From assembly GCA_963693085.1 (NCBI GenBank), contig OY856413.1, forward strand, positions 471,193,879 through 471,257,878: 64,000 nucleotides of DNA, given 5' to 3'. Made by a program: the position numbers and the translations under genes. This DNA is from Alisma plantago-aquatica. Its lineage: Eukaryota; Streptophyta; Magnoliopsida; Alismatales; Alismataceae. Under the pieces are notes generated by a model that did not search any database, was not told the origin of the DNA, and worked only from the letters and a program-made list of their open reading frames with translations. Below, piece by piece: positions 20,255-32,348 of the stretch; position 1 is the first letter of the stretch; the number at the start of each line of letters is the position of its first letter.

Positions 20255-21866
20255 TGTCCAGTGGTGGTACCGGTTGGCAAAAGTCCAAGACACTCACCGG
20301 AGAAGGTCCTTGCCTATGTCTAGGCTCCTTACAACCTATCATTCCCAATTAAGAGAGGGGAAGCCAACATGATTGAGGTAGTGTCTTTTTGGATCGATCT
20401 ATTGACCTAAAGGTTATACATTGTCCATATTTTGATAATGACTTAACCATTCCATTCCTATGTATCTAATATGTTTGCTCAAGATTGATTTTAGGCTTTA
20501 GGTATATGAAAAGGATCAAATTACACAAGCACTAGCTTTTCCAAGTTCAAGTCAAATGCAATGCAAGTGTGCTAATTAGGAAATCACTTAAAACGACCTT
20601 AGAATAATTTTGTAATCACTTGTATTGATGACATGACTTGTAACTAAGATGAGAAAAATATGTGGGACACTTTATACCAAGGTTTAATCACCCAAAAGTC
20701 ATTTTAGAAAATTGATCACAGGCCGTTGATCGGTCGAGTTACAATCTCGACCGAACCTATGATTGATTTTCTGAAGATGGCGGATCGGTGAAGTTGTACA
20801 TTCACAAAACTCGACTGACCGACTCACTGAGCAAATTCAATTTTGGCTGATCGGTCGAGTTCCCCAGAACAAACTCGACCGATAGTTTAAAAATTGGCTT
20901 TGTCTTTTAGTTAATCGGTCGAGTTACCTTTATTGAAAGTCGACCGAATGTACTGTACAGAAAATGCAGAAAAAGTGATTATAACTATTGGTGACTTGTT
21001 TGGGGTAAAAATAGATCTGTTGCCTAGAGGAAAATGGCTATATTTCGGCCCCAAGTGTTCCCCAACTCAAGGGAGCATCCCCATATATAAATAGGACCCC
21101 TTGGAGTTCATTCTAGCTTTGCTCTTTCAAGATATTCAAGTCTTTGCTATAGTTGAGAGTGCTGCTACTCCTTGAGCCCCTTTCTCTCTCGAGTTTACAC
21201 TTCATTTCATGATTTGTGAGTGACTTAGGCATATTGTAAGAGAGATCCACCCTTGTTCATGTAAAGCTCTCATCTTCCACTACTTCCCTATCCCCTTCCT
21301 ACATGAAGAAAAGGTAAAGCAAGCTTCATCGAGTGAAGAAGGAGTTGTAGCTGGTCCTCTTCAAGGTTGATGAAGAGGTGGTGATCTTATCCAGGTGAAG
21401 GAGAAGGCAAAGGTTGAAGATCCAAGAGGAGAAGTAAATTCATTCAAGACGGAAGACTTGAGCTTGAGTGGGTAAGACCTTAGTGAATGTTGAAGACTCA
21501 AGCTAAGTGGGTAAGCCCTTTGGTAAGGTGGAGACATCCTTGTGGTTGGATGGGTAAGTCCTTTGGTGGTCTTGTGTTGTAACTCATATTGGTGATAATA
21601 TAGAGAAAATCACTTGCAAAGTCCTAGAGGTTGACCTCTCTAGGTAGTAGATCGACTCACTTCTAGTTTGAAGTGTGGAACCACTCTACATCCCTTTGTC
21701 AAGTGCTTGCTATCAATCTCTCTCATTCTTGCTATGCTTGTTAGACAAGACTTCAAATTGCACTTAATCTATTGCTTTAAAACTTGATATAATTTGAAGA
21801 TCTAACCTGTCTTGTGAGAAATTTTGTAGCTCTATTCACCCCTATCTAGAGCCCTTAGATCCAACA
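20255..21866 (+). mobile_element. Ty1/copia 5' LTR, about 1.6 kb
   Basis: The right end GATCCAACA is fixed by the PBS two bases later. The left end TGTCCAGTGG is my best guess and falls only 5 bp after the end of element C. The LTR holds the TCGGTCGAGTT pair array. The 21060-21240 stretch, with ATATATAAATAGG at 21083-21095, looks like a TATA box and transcription start. Confidence 0.6.
20728..20947. promoter_or_regulatory. Array of paired TCGGTCGAGTT / AACTCGACCGA motifs in the copia LTR
   Basis: Four successive units of about 50-60 bp each carry GATCGGTCGAGTT or a variant followed after 5-25 nt by its inverse (CTCGACCGA, ACTCGACTGACC, AACTCGACCGAT, GTCGACCGAA). They lie upstream of the presumed TATA box, as U3 enhancer elements would. 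Confidence 0.8.
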
Positions 21867-21868
21867 AG

Positions 21869-21880
21869 TGGTATCAGAGC
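21869..21880 (+). promoter_or_regulatory. Copia primer-binding site (initiator Met tRNA)
   Basis: TGGTATCAGAGC lies two bases after the LTR end. Confidence 0.92.
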
Positions 21881-21918
21881 TAAAGATCTTCTCCAACAAT
21901 CTCCCACGAGTTGAGAAG

Positions 21919-23010
21919 ATGGGTGACAACCTACTTGGTTCTCCCAACCTAGAGGGAGTCTTCTCCATGCATCCTCCAGTCTTTCATGGAACCAACTTCC
22001 TCTATTGGAAGAGGTGGATGCAGTTCTACATTCAAGGGATGAACTTTGATACGTGAAAGGTGATGGTCACACCTTACAAGGATCCAACTAGATTTGTTGT
22101 AACATGGAGTTAAGCTGCACTCAAGGAAGCTCAACTCAATGCCAAAACCATTAACATCCTCTACGCAACCCTCACCCCGATGGAGTTCAACTGGATCTCA
22201 TCTTGGGACACCACCTATGAGATTTGGGCCAAGCTGTGCATCACATATGAAGGCACAAAGCAAGTCAAGGAGGCAAAGATCTACATGTTGAACAACCTCC
22301 TAGAGAACTTCAAGATGGGTAATAGAGAAGGGATTGCGAAGATGTATTCAAGACTTAATGTCATCATCAATGGGCTGGCTGCATTGGACAACACTTGGGA
22401 TAGAGGTGTAATCAACTCAAATATCTTGAGAGCTCTTCCAAAGAGATGGGAGTCAAAAGTCACCTCCATTGAAGAAGTGAGGAGCCTTGGTGACATTCCA
22501 ACTGAAGAACTCATTGGCAATCTCCAAGCCCATGAGCCAAGACTTGACAAGAAAGAAGAAGAAGCCAATCAAGAAGAGAAGGAAGCCAAGAAGATCAAAG
22601 ATAGTGCTTTCAAAGCACACGTGGAGGCTATCATCCTTCAACAACAACTTTCTTGACAGACTTTTCCCTCCTCCTTTAGTGAAGATGAAGGCCCTAGTGA
22701 GCATGAATCCAACTACATCAAGGGAAAACACTTCAAGGGAAAGCAAGCCTCCTCCTCTTCTACTCTGAGATGCTACAAGTGTGGCCAAAAGGGGCACTAC
22801 AAGAGTGAATGCCCAAAGTCAAGAAAGTCACACCACAAGGGCAGCTCAAAGAAGGAAGAGGAATACAAGAAGGAGAGCAAATACAAGAGGAAGGACAAGA
22901 AGAAGAAGAGACACAAGAATGCAGCTCTGGGGCTTGGGAAGCTTCATCTTCAAGCAGCTCAAGCTCCAAAGAGATGGAGAGTGCCACCTTTCTCTCATGG
23001 CCTCTATAAG
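21919..23010 (+). pseudogene. Ty1/copia gag, N-terminal part with zinc knuckle
   Basis: Gag would form the retrotransposon particle and bind RNA. From MGDNLLGSPNLEG the frame gives a DUF4219/UBN2-type Gag: FHGTNFLYWKRWM, then YEIWAKLCITYEGTKQVKEA and RALPKRWESKVTSIEE. A CCHC knuckle lies at 22771-22812 (CYKCGQKGHYKSEC). It is interrupted in the same frame by TGA (22054), TAA (about 22111) and TGA (22654), and ends at about 23010, where the coding signal moves to another frame. An earlier in-frame ATG exists at 21868. The TGA at 22054 fits a TGG-to-TGA change, as expected from methylated-C decay. Confidence 0.88.
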
Positions 23011-23949
23011 TGAAGATATTAGTGAGGTAAGTGAGGTAAGCTTGCATGAATTATCTAAGGAATCTGTTATTGACATGCTCATTGCTGCCTGTTCATATTT
23101 TGCTAAATGTAAATCTAAAAGAAAACAGTTAGGAAAAATTATTGATGATCTTTATGCTAAGCTTGAAACTCTTGAATTGAATGAGAAAACCAGCCTTGAG
23201 AGTATTGATAATTTTCAAGGGCAATACCTTGATCTTGAACTCTAATACAATGGGGTTGAAGTTGAGAATGGTATCTACCTTAAGAACATTGAGACTCTTA
23301 AGTAAGAAAACCAAAATTGCCTTAAAGATCTTGAATTACTTAAAACTGAAAATGCTGAATTTAAGCTCCTTATTGATGCTCGTAGAGAAGAGAGAGATGT
23401 CTATCTCAAACATATTCAAATGCTAAAATCTAAAAATGCTAGGTTGCTTTCTTAAGTAAATGATCTATCTTCTAGACCTTTGTTGCCTAGTGTTAATGTT
23501 GCTTCTATCTCTCTTGAAAAAGATTCATATCTTACTAAAGCCTTATGTCTTGAGGCTGATCTTGTGCATGCTAGGGATGACATATCTAGTTTATCTTCTA
23601 CTATTGTTTCCTTAAATGATGATAACCATAGATTGAGAGCATCCCTACATAAATTCCTCAAAGGGAAGAACTCCCTAAATGAAATCCTTGATCATTCTAC
23701 CAAACAAAGTGGTACTAGTGGTTTGGGATTTGTAGGGGGAGCATCAAAGGGCAAGATCAAAGCCAAAGGTAAGAAAAAGAACAAGGAGACCTTCTTCTTT
23801 GTAGGAGAGTCTTCTAGCACTAAGAATCCTATGGTTTGTTCTTATTGCAAATGTGATGATCATTACTCTACCTATTGTCCTTACAAGCCTAAGGGGACCA
23901 ACCGAAAGATGAAATGGGTCCCCAAGTTAACTTCGGATCCCAAAGTTTG
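23004..23949 (+). pseudogene. Ty1/copia gag extension: coiled coil and second CCHC knuckle
   Basis: A leucine- and charge-rich stretch (LHELSKESVIDMLIAAC, KIIDDLYAKLETLELNEK, LKTENAEFKLLIDARREER) is strongly coiled-coil-like. It is followed by LHKFLKGKNSLNEIL and a second knuckle of CX2CX4HX4C spacing (CSYCKCDDHYSTYC). Several plant copia lineages have this long Gag extension. In-frame stops are near 23244, 23302 and 23454. It belongs to the same element as the Gag upstream. Confidence 0.8.
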
Positions 23950-23973
23950 AGTTGGGAACTGACATTCTCCTTT

Positions 23974-24837
23974 ATTGTAGGAAAAAGGTAGATGGATTGT
24001 TGATAGTAGCTGCACAAAGCACATGACCGGTGACATAAGACATTTCAACAATTTCACCAAGAAGAAATAAGGATCCATCACTTTTGAGGACAACAAGAAA
24101 GGTAAAGTCAAAGGTGAGGGTGATGTAGGTGAATCCTTGTGCATCAAGAATCTTCTTTTTGTGGATGGCCTACATCAGAACTTAATTAGTGTTAGTCAAC
24201 TTTGTGATAATGGGTACCTTGTACTATTTACTTCTTTTGAATGTTTGATTTTAGATTCCCTCACCTACCAAGTTATAATAAGGGAACTAGAAGTGGTAAT
24301 CTTTATGTTATTGTTCTTGACTCTATTAAGCCCGTGGTTGGTAGATGCCTAGTTGTCAACTCAAATGATATTTCTCTTTGGCACCACTGGCTTGGTCATG
24401 TAAATATGCATCAGTTGAAGAAGTTGAGCAAAAAGGACTTAGTTAAGGGTCTCCCTAAATTGGATTTTGAAAAGAATGAGTAATGTCAACCTTGTACCCA
24501 AGGAAAGCAAACCAAGTCCTCCTTCAAATCCAAAGGAGTCCTTAGTAGTAAGAGATCTCTTGAGCATCTTCACATTGATCTATTTGGACCAATGAGAACT
24601 CAATTGCTTCATGGTTCCAAGTATTGCCTTGTTATTGTCGATGATTTATCTAGATATACTTGGACTTTCTTTCTCATTTCCAAAATGATACGCTTGATGT
24701 TTTCTCGATCTTTTATAAATGAGTTGAGAATGAAGCTTCTTGTCAAATTGTTTCCATCCGTAGTGACCATGGTGGATAATTTGAAAATGAGCTTTTTGAG
24801 CATTTTTGTCAAGAATCAGTTTATGCATGCAACATGA
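23974..24837 (+). pseudogene. Ty1/copia protease, GAG-pre-integrase and start of integrase, truncated
   Basis: The protease motif reads WIVDSSCTKHMTG, where the family has Asp-Ser-Gly, so the active-site Gly is Ser. NLISVSQLCDNGY follows, then a frameshift, then the GAG-pre-integrase zinc region (WHHWLGHVNMHQL, CQPCTQGKQ) and the integrase start (LHIDLFGPM, YCLVIVDDLSRYTWTFFL). Homology ends near 24837. The rest of integrase, RT and RNase H, and the 3' LTR are missing. Stops and frame changes make it inactive. Confidence 0.88.
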
Positions 24838-25965
24838 ACTTCAAACATATACCCAAACATCTAAGCATTCAACATGATTGACCAACATTATCTACATGTA
24901 TGTATACCCTAAAGTGTCACTGTACATTTTCAAATTACTAATCATGGTTTATTGTAGGTTTTAGGTTTACTTGATATCGAGTTATCATTATGATTATTTT
25001 TCCAAGAAAACATCTATAACATATTAAAAATATTAATTAACAAATCTAGGGATCCTTTTATATTAATCATCTTATATACATCTTCTAGATATACTTTTGG
25101 AATAGGAAGAATAGTCAAGTTTCAAAACTATTTTATTTATATCCCCCTCATTCTTTTAATTAATTGGATATATATTTTTGCTATTTTTAGACAATCCTAG
25201 CAATTTCTATGATTTTTAGAAAATACACCTTATTAATGGTAAAGTACCTTGAGCATGAGTGATGTGGTAGCCTCTTATTGGGCCATGCCACCCAGACACA
25301 TTGCCTAGATGATAAGCGGGGTGTGTCATGTGCCCTAGTCTAATCTTAAGTCAGATAGTCTAAAGCCAACCCGACTCCAAATATTCACTCTCACCCTTGT
25401 CTTCACATGAGGTCATGCTCCATCGCACGCTCAACACTGTTGTCATCATTGACTCCCCCCGACGTGGTTGATGGCACAAACCAATAGAGTTTAGCCCTCT
25501 TTCCTCTGTGATGGCCTAGGGATGCATGTACCCTTCCTCTTCCATCATACTCCCTCTCTTTCTCTTCGTGTTTCTCAGCCTTGCGATCTTTCCCATAGCA
25601 CATGGTTCTAATTTCTCCCACCATTTTCTACCCTCATTGTTCTTTCCATGGATTCTTTGACAAGGTTGTTGGTCATCCAGACTCCCTCTCACCATTATCA
25701 TGTGTTCCTAGCTTTCTCATCCACCACTCTACCCCGCCAACTCCTAGGGTTTCTTGTCAGTGTTGTACAACTCCTTTAGACACTGGCTTCAAGGTGCCAC
25801 TGCCCCAACTCTTCTTGTGGCAGACACTTCCCATGAAGACTCAGGAAGGGGATGAAGTATTGCACACTCTCCTGGAATTCTTGCACCATTATGGAAAGCA
25901 TTATGTCATGAGATGCAAGCATACCACCATGGAGAGGAAGCTTTGCCATGGTGAGGGGATAGTAA
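24838..25965. other. Unassigned AT-rich stretch
   Basis: I recognise nothing firm here. The longest reading frame (25602-25976) is Ser/Pro/His-rich without family features. The right part may be the LTR or leader of the decayed copia that begins next, but I cannot define its ends. Confidence 0.4.
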
Positions 25966-27990
25966 TTTGCTTCTGAACTACCATGGAAGGATACACATTA
26001 GGGAATTATCAGGGGATTGGGGTAGCTGTTGTATGAACTATGAGTTGCATGAACAAAATGAAAACATGGACATTCTTGACATCATACCACATCTTAGGAA
26101 TCATGTTAAGCAAAGAAGGTATAATGTCTCCAAAGCGATAATTGAGTGTAAACTGACAAAGGGAGGTCCATGGAACCCCATGTGCTCAATATGATTGGAC
26201 ATGTGCAATGAATGGGATTTTGCTTAGATCAAGATTTGACCATGAATATGATTATGCAAGGGTTGCATGAATCATATAGTCAGTTTATCAAGTCCTTGGC
26301 ATGGTGATGCAAAAGTAAGAAGAAGAAGGACAAATCCATGATGGTGATAAGTGGAAGTGAGTCCTAGGGAAAAAGAAAGGCTAAGAAGTGTTTTGAAGCT
26401 AAGCTAAAGCCAAAGTCTTCTGTACTCAATATATGTAGAAGGGTAAGTATAAAAGGAATATGTCCTTTTTACTCGAAGGATAAAGAAAAGAATGCGTCAC
26501 CGTTGTAACTTGTTTGGAAATTGGAAAGAACTATCCTCCGTAGAGAGGATCTCAGGAAGAAGATGGAGATAGAGATCTCTACTTCAAAACCTAAGAAGTA
26601 GTAAGCCGGAACTCTACGGAGCAAGGATTTTTGCCACTACAAATTGTCATTCATGGTCATATAATACAATTAGTGAATTGCTATTATGCTCTTGCAATTG
26701 ATGAAAACATTATATGTTTTGTATGACAAGAACATTGTGTTTCATTTTAAAACATATGATCTTTTATGGCAATGCACTATGTCTCATAAACTATACTTGA
26801 CAGTTGTAAAGACAAATGTGTATGACATATATAGTGAATGACTTGGTAACTCAAACAAATTGAATACCTACATCACTACCATCTAGAGCGCATAAACAAG
26901 TAATGCATTTCTAGAATCTATATGATGGTTATCTGGACTCTTTTGGTTATTGAACCAATAGATACATGCATGTCTTATTTGTTATGCAATATGACAAGAG
27001 TATCTTCACTAGATGTAGTGGGATATCAACTATTCCATCAGGACTATTACATATTAATGTACATAGACCTTTTAGAATGAATGCTAAAGGTAGTTACAAG
27101 TAACTTATTATATTTACTGCGATTAGTACATATTGAAATATATATTTAATGAAATACAAGTATGAATCTCTTGAAGTGTTCAAGGAGATTATGAGCAAAG
27201 TACGTAACTCACTTGGTAAAGTATTAAGATACACTGATGTGATCAATGTTGAAATATTTTAACCAAGATTCTGAGGATCTTCTGGAAAGACCGCGATAGT
27301 GTATCACAATGAACTCCACATAAAACATATTGATGCGTAAAAAAGAAGGTATCACACCCTATTAAGTCATGGTGTGATTATCAACATATCTAGCTAATAC
27401 TCCAATATTCTTTTTGGCACATGCTTTACACATAAAAAATGTATCGTGTAAATTGGTTCAAAAGACACCATATGAGATACGACATGGGAATTGTCCCAAT
27501 ATGTCTTTTAAAATGATTAGGATTGAAGGCTTATATAAGAAAATAGTTTCTTAAAAGGATTTATTCACAAATCACATGAATGTTATCTTGTGGAATACTG
27601 CTTATATTCCAACCCGACAACAAAGTGTTTTTTGCTAGGATGGCTGAATTCCTAAGTGGAAATTAGTTCCAAAGGGATCAATGGGAGTAAAAGTAGAACT
27701 CAAAATGTTTGAGAAAAATAAGAAAACATAGAACCTAAAGAGGTACAATAGGAATAAGGAGAATTGCAAGTTGTTGTGGAATCTCAAGTTCCTTACGTAA
27801 ACACAAAACTCATAGTTCTAGTAGAATACACCTTGAGTTTGAAAGATTATGATAACTCAAAAGGCGGTGAGTTGATCATAGAGATGATTCAACAACCTAC
27901 CTAGAAACTATTGAGGGACCAGAATTTGAGAAATGGCTTCGAGTCATTAGGTATTTAGATGTCTATGGCATCATTGGAATGCTTCCAATA
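25966..27990 (+). pseudogene. Decayed second Ty1/copia gag-pol
   Basis: Many frameshifts and stops, but copia landmarks can be read in order: Gag fragments near 26175-26310 (MIMQGLHESYSQFIKSLAW), a Lys-rich linker near 26330-26600, an integrase core region near 27040-27230 (INVHRPFRMNAKG, YKYESLEVFKEIMSKV), a region near 27440-27640 that includes NPTT and MAEF-like pieces, and RT-proximal sequence near 27900-27970 (TIEGPEFEKWL). It differs from the copia at 20255-24837 and is much older. Gypsy element A and the SINE lie to its right and may have inserted into the same old element. Confidence 0.65.
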
Positions 27991-28308
27991 AGCATCCATT
28001 TAGACTTAGGTGCATTTAGAGAGGGTTCCTTTGGCATTGGTCTATCAAGGACATAGAGACTTTTCTCATTGATGAGAACATTTCTCAATGTCTTTAACCA
28101 ATTGTGGAATTTTATCCCATTTTATCCTTTATCAAGAACTGATCACAATTAGAACATGTTTGTGTTTGACAACTGATTCTACAAAGAAAATTTGCATTTG
28201 TGAAAATCCTTTCGATTTGATTTGAAAAGTTTGACAATATTAATTAGGTCTTTAATTATTATCGCTCCCACTATTTTATTTGAACTGATAGCCCTCAATA
28301 TTAATTCA

Positions 28309-28316
28309 GAATATTG
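28309..28316. repeat. SINE target-site duplication (left)
   Basis: GAATATTG, repeated exactly at 28551-28558. Confidence 0.75.
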
Positions 28317-28550
28317 CACTGGTGAGTAGTAGCCCAACTGTTCACAACTCAGGGCCCCTCACGAAGGGTCTCGAGTTCGACTCCCACTAGAAGCACTGCT
28401 CGGAAATGAATTTTCCACAGTGTCAATGGACCTCTGATGTGACTTATTGAGATTTTGGTGTGTGGATGCACGAGTCTCCTTGATTTACCATCCCTACTAT
28501 CTGAGCCTCCGCCTAGGGGGTGGGTTTCCCTTGGAAAACTAAAAAATTCC
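28317..28550 (+). mobile_element. tRNA-derived SINE, about 234 bp
   Basis: An internal Pol III promoter is visible: A box TAGCCCAACTG at about 28329 and B box GAGTTCGACTCC at about 28373, in the normal order and about 45 bp apart. The body then diverges from a tRNA (GTGTCAATGGACCTCTGATG, GATGCACGAGTCTCC). The copy is flanked by 8-bp direct repeats. Its tail is A-rich (AACTAAAAAATT). I cannot name the family. Confidence 0.78.
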
Positions 28551-28558
28551 GAATATTG
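28551..28558. repeat. SINE target-site duplication (right)
   Basis: GAATATTG, identical to 28309-28316. Confidence 0.75.
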
Positions 28559-28814
28559 TAACGTACAATATTTTACTGGGCCAGATCCAAGGTAATTTGA
28601 TTGTGGTCCGATCAACATTGCAAACATAGTCAACCATCAAGGTAGGTAGGTCTTGCCAATTGCATCATATGCAATTCTAGATAGATGATATGCACAACCC
28701 CTTGCCATGATCATCTATATGCTTATGGGCCCATACGCTCTAAGAATCACCAATCAAACCAGACCCAAAAGCCGACATGATAATAATGCACCCTGTGGAG
28801 GCAAAACCTACATT

Positions 28815-28819
28815 ATTAC
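28815..28819. repeat. Element A target-site duplication (left)
   Basis: ATTAC. The same five bases are at 39951-39955. Confidence 0.92.
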
Positions 28820-30999
28820 TGTGGCAACACATCCCACTATCACACAGATAGCGAGGTGTTACGCGAAAACGTGCAGAAAACACCATAAACTACTAATTAC
28901 CAAAAACACGAGTAATTAAAAACGATTACAGAAAGCAGATGAACCAAGACACTATTACATTCAGATCCTCCTTCTACAAAGAAACATGTTATATCAACAT
29001 TTACAAGTCTTGATACGTGTCCACGGCTTAGGAGGTCAGCTGTCTTGTTATCACATGAGTTCATCACCTATTTATACATACATAACGGACCACATCCGGC
29101 CAGTAGTAGGATATACAAAACCTCAACAGCTATACATCGTGAAACAACATCAAAACGCCTCTAAGGACCTAAGAATACATGGATGACTCTAAGACTCTAC
29201 TACAAAATGATCAAAACAGTAGCATGTCCATCTCTTGCCTTCTACTGCTCTTCTTGCTGCTCGACCGCAACCCCGCGATCACCACCACGTCTAGCTTGAA
29301 CACCTAAAAAGGGTGTAGACCAGCGGGGTGAGACACACAGTCCCAGTGGGAAACATAACTCCCCGTCGAAACCATAAAACCAAAGGAAGATAAAGCAAAA
29401 GCAGTAGATAACTGATAAAAGGTACAACAAGAGCAGTCTATATAGCAAGGCTATTCATACCATCAAACTTACCAGGCTGTACGGAAGGCATGTACCCAAG
29501 TATTTCATTATGGAACATGATTAACAAGATAAGATTCATAAGATCTTACCATGTAACATAAGGAACATATAAGTGACTGTAAGTATAACAAGATTAACTA
29601 CACAAGCAAGGCCTCAACCAATGTTCTGTGTTTTACCTTATGCAATAAATACTATTCAACTGGATTACATATTATTATGCCCTGAGGAAGTGAGCCGTAC
29701 CACTCAGATCCAACCGACTGCTACGAAACCCGGAGCCGATGCCATACACGGTCAATGGAAGAGCCAGAATCCACGACCTCCCACCTCGTGGTCAGTGCAC
29801 AAGTACAACACAAGCAGGACCGCAGTCTCATGCTTAAGTGGCCTCATCCACAAGGTCAGCTCCCACAGGCTACCCTCTGCCTAGCCCGCCTTGGTACAAG
29901 TCTCGACGCTAGTGAAACTTAGCCACGAGCATGTTCACCATGCTCTGAGGCATGAACACATTCATGCTCCCGTATCACATATCCTGAGCCATGGTCCTGT
30001 TCACCAAGCTCAATACATATCCCGAGTATGCAACCGTAGCTGCACTCAAATCCTCACTATTTTAGGCTAGGAGAAACCTCACATATTCAACAATATGTGC
30101 TCCGGGTTAACCTGTAGGAGAACCCGTTTCACCATCACCAGCTCCTGACGATGATGGATCTATGGCAACTGCAAACTACATGATATGTTCCACTGTGATT
30201 AGTTAGTATATTTTAAGTGGATTATTGAGGCAATCAAGTTGTATAGCATGCAGACTATAACAAGAATAAACAATATGAAACTCAATATTATGCTTTAACT
30301 GTCATCAACATCATCCTGATCCATCACAAGGATCCAACATTATAGGTTACCACTTGGCCTCTTGCCAACCATCTAGATCCATCTCAAGGATCATTTCATT
30401 GCCATGGGATCTCAATCCCTCATCACATAGTACCACTGCCTCTCAAGGCTTACATCATCACCATGGGATAGCAATCCTAGATCATCTTTAGAGGATAGCA
30501 CCTCATCAAGGCACTTTTTAGCCAAACTCAGGTCATCAGACCCAAAATACATCATGCATGTTATCTCATCATCAAGAGTAACCATCAAAATAGTGTTACA
30601 CAAACATATATACCTCATAGACCTTTACCTGGCTATGCATCTGTACCTGCATGGTTAGTATGCACAATTATCCTGGAATAACAGAAGGATCATATCATCA
30701 AACATAAGACAAGATTGATGCTTTATTATTCATGCCTCAACCTGTGACCATAGACATAGGTCATATCATTATGCAAGGCATCTTATATGCTTACCATTTA
30801 TTCAACATTATACATATAGTTCCATATGATCATAAACACATGTACTACATAGATGTGATCTATTATATCAACTATCAAGTATGTCAGGGATCACTATCAT
30901 AAATTAAACATGATTACATGAGCAAAAGCTAGCATATATGTTTTCCAAAAGGAACAAAACCCTCACTAGAGGTGACAACTACCCTCACCAGAAGTGTGA

Positions 31000-31310
31000 C
31001 GGGTAGGGCATCCTCACTAAAGGTAGTATCGGGTAGGGTACTTTCCCATATCGCCCAACCACTACAACCCCATATCGGTCAAACCAACCAGCCATATATC
31101 GGCCAAACACTAAGCAAGGATGTCGACTATCAACTCGAGATGTAAAGGGCAACCCTAGGTGATGTGCACCTATGTGTATCGTGCAACATGTGTCGTGCAA
31201 CCATATGTATCGGGAAACCCAGGCGTGCAACTCAGCCAAAGAGGCATATCGTGCAATGGCACGTCGTGTAGAGGTGTATAACATGCACAAGATGTATCGG
31301 GCATCACCAC
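31000..31310. repeat. TATCGG / TCGTGCAAC motif cluster in element A LTR
   Basis: TATCGGGTAGGG, CCATATCGGTCAA, ATATCGGCCAAAC, TATCGTGCAAC, GTCGTGCAACC and TATCGGGAAACC recur every 15-40 bp. The matching cluster in the other LTR is at about 38060-38370. Confidence 0.7.
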
Positions 31311-31564
31311 TCGACAAGGCATAATGCCTAAGGGTGTAACTCAGCCTGTCGTTTCAACCAACCTAGCCATGATCTATTGGCCATCACACAAGGCAACAAC
31401 GGAGGTGTGGTGCCCGACACAACATAACATCCAAGGCTCTAGGCCAAGGGAGGATATCGGGCAGCATCACCTCTAAAACCATATCGGGCATGATGCAACC
31501 CACATCAAGGTCGTCACCAACCTCAAGCACAAGGGCACCAAAACCCTAATGGATCAAGAAGATG

Positions 31565-31818
31565 GCTCACCTCTCAAAAATCAAGAGAGAGGGGTCTTGC
31601 ACACTTCTTATCACCAATAGGGAAAGCCAAGGATCCACCCTAACCGAGGTCTACAACCACCACAAAGCTCACCTCTCGAATCCAGGGTGAGAGAAGGGTG
31701 TTGCTCAAGCAACTAGAACACAAGCTCACCTCTCAACTTAAACGAGAGAGGGGTATTGCCCATATCACTAGTGTTCAAGCTCACTTCTCTAGACCAAGGA
31801 GGGAGAGGGGTGTTGCTC
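31565..31818. repeat. Paired CTCACCTCTC / GAGAGAGGGG array in element A LTR
   Basis: Four units at about 31565, 31677, 31732 and 31779 each have GCTCACCTCTC, a spacer of about 10-15 nt, and GAGAGAGGGGT ending in TTGC. Each unit is a short inverted repeat. The matching array in the other LTR is at 38628-38880. Confidence 0.75.
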
Positions 31819-32348
31819 AACAAGAAACCCTTGAACATAGGTTCGGTCAACAAGGTACAACTAAGCAAGAAACTAAACTATCAACACACATAGACGATCA
31901 TAAGCAACATACAAACAAGAACATAGAAGAGTTAGTATAGTTAGGGTTAGGAGTTATGTAACCCGCCTTAAGCAAGCTCCAAGCTCCTAGCTCCAAGTAC
32001 CACCAAGGAAGAAGAGCAAGGCACTCTAGGGTTCGACCACCACTAGAGGAAGAAGGAGACTCCAAGGCAAGGATCGACCACCAAGCTTGCAAAAGAAGGG
32101 GTGTCGTGCACCAAGGGAGAGGGGAAACTAAGGAACTAAAGGGATCCTTAGCAAGAGAAAGGGAACAGATATATAGGAAAGGATGGAGGAGAAACCAAGG
32201 AAAGACAAGGCAAGGTGTCACCCACCTAGGGACACTTGTTCAAGGCCATTGCCACATGCAAGCGTCAAACACCAAGTGTCCACTAGTGGTGATACAAACG
32301 AGGTCAAAGAGGGTCAAAGAGGTCCATGGGTGACACACCTCCACACCA

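Noticed and set aside
22453..23082. Several antisense frames of 78-114 aa
   Set aside because: They overlap the copia gag and mirror its Lys/Glu-rich composition.
25602..25976. 124-aa reading frame as a possible small gene
   Set aside because: No recognisable domain or splice context, and it overlaps the beginning of a decayed copia element.
28317..28400. A tRNA gene
   Set aside because: A and B boxes are present, but the cloverleaf cannot be completed and the body continues as a SINE with target duplications.
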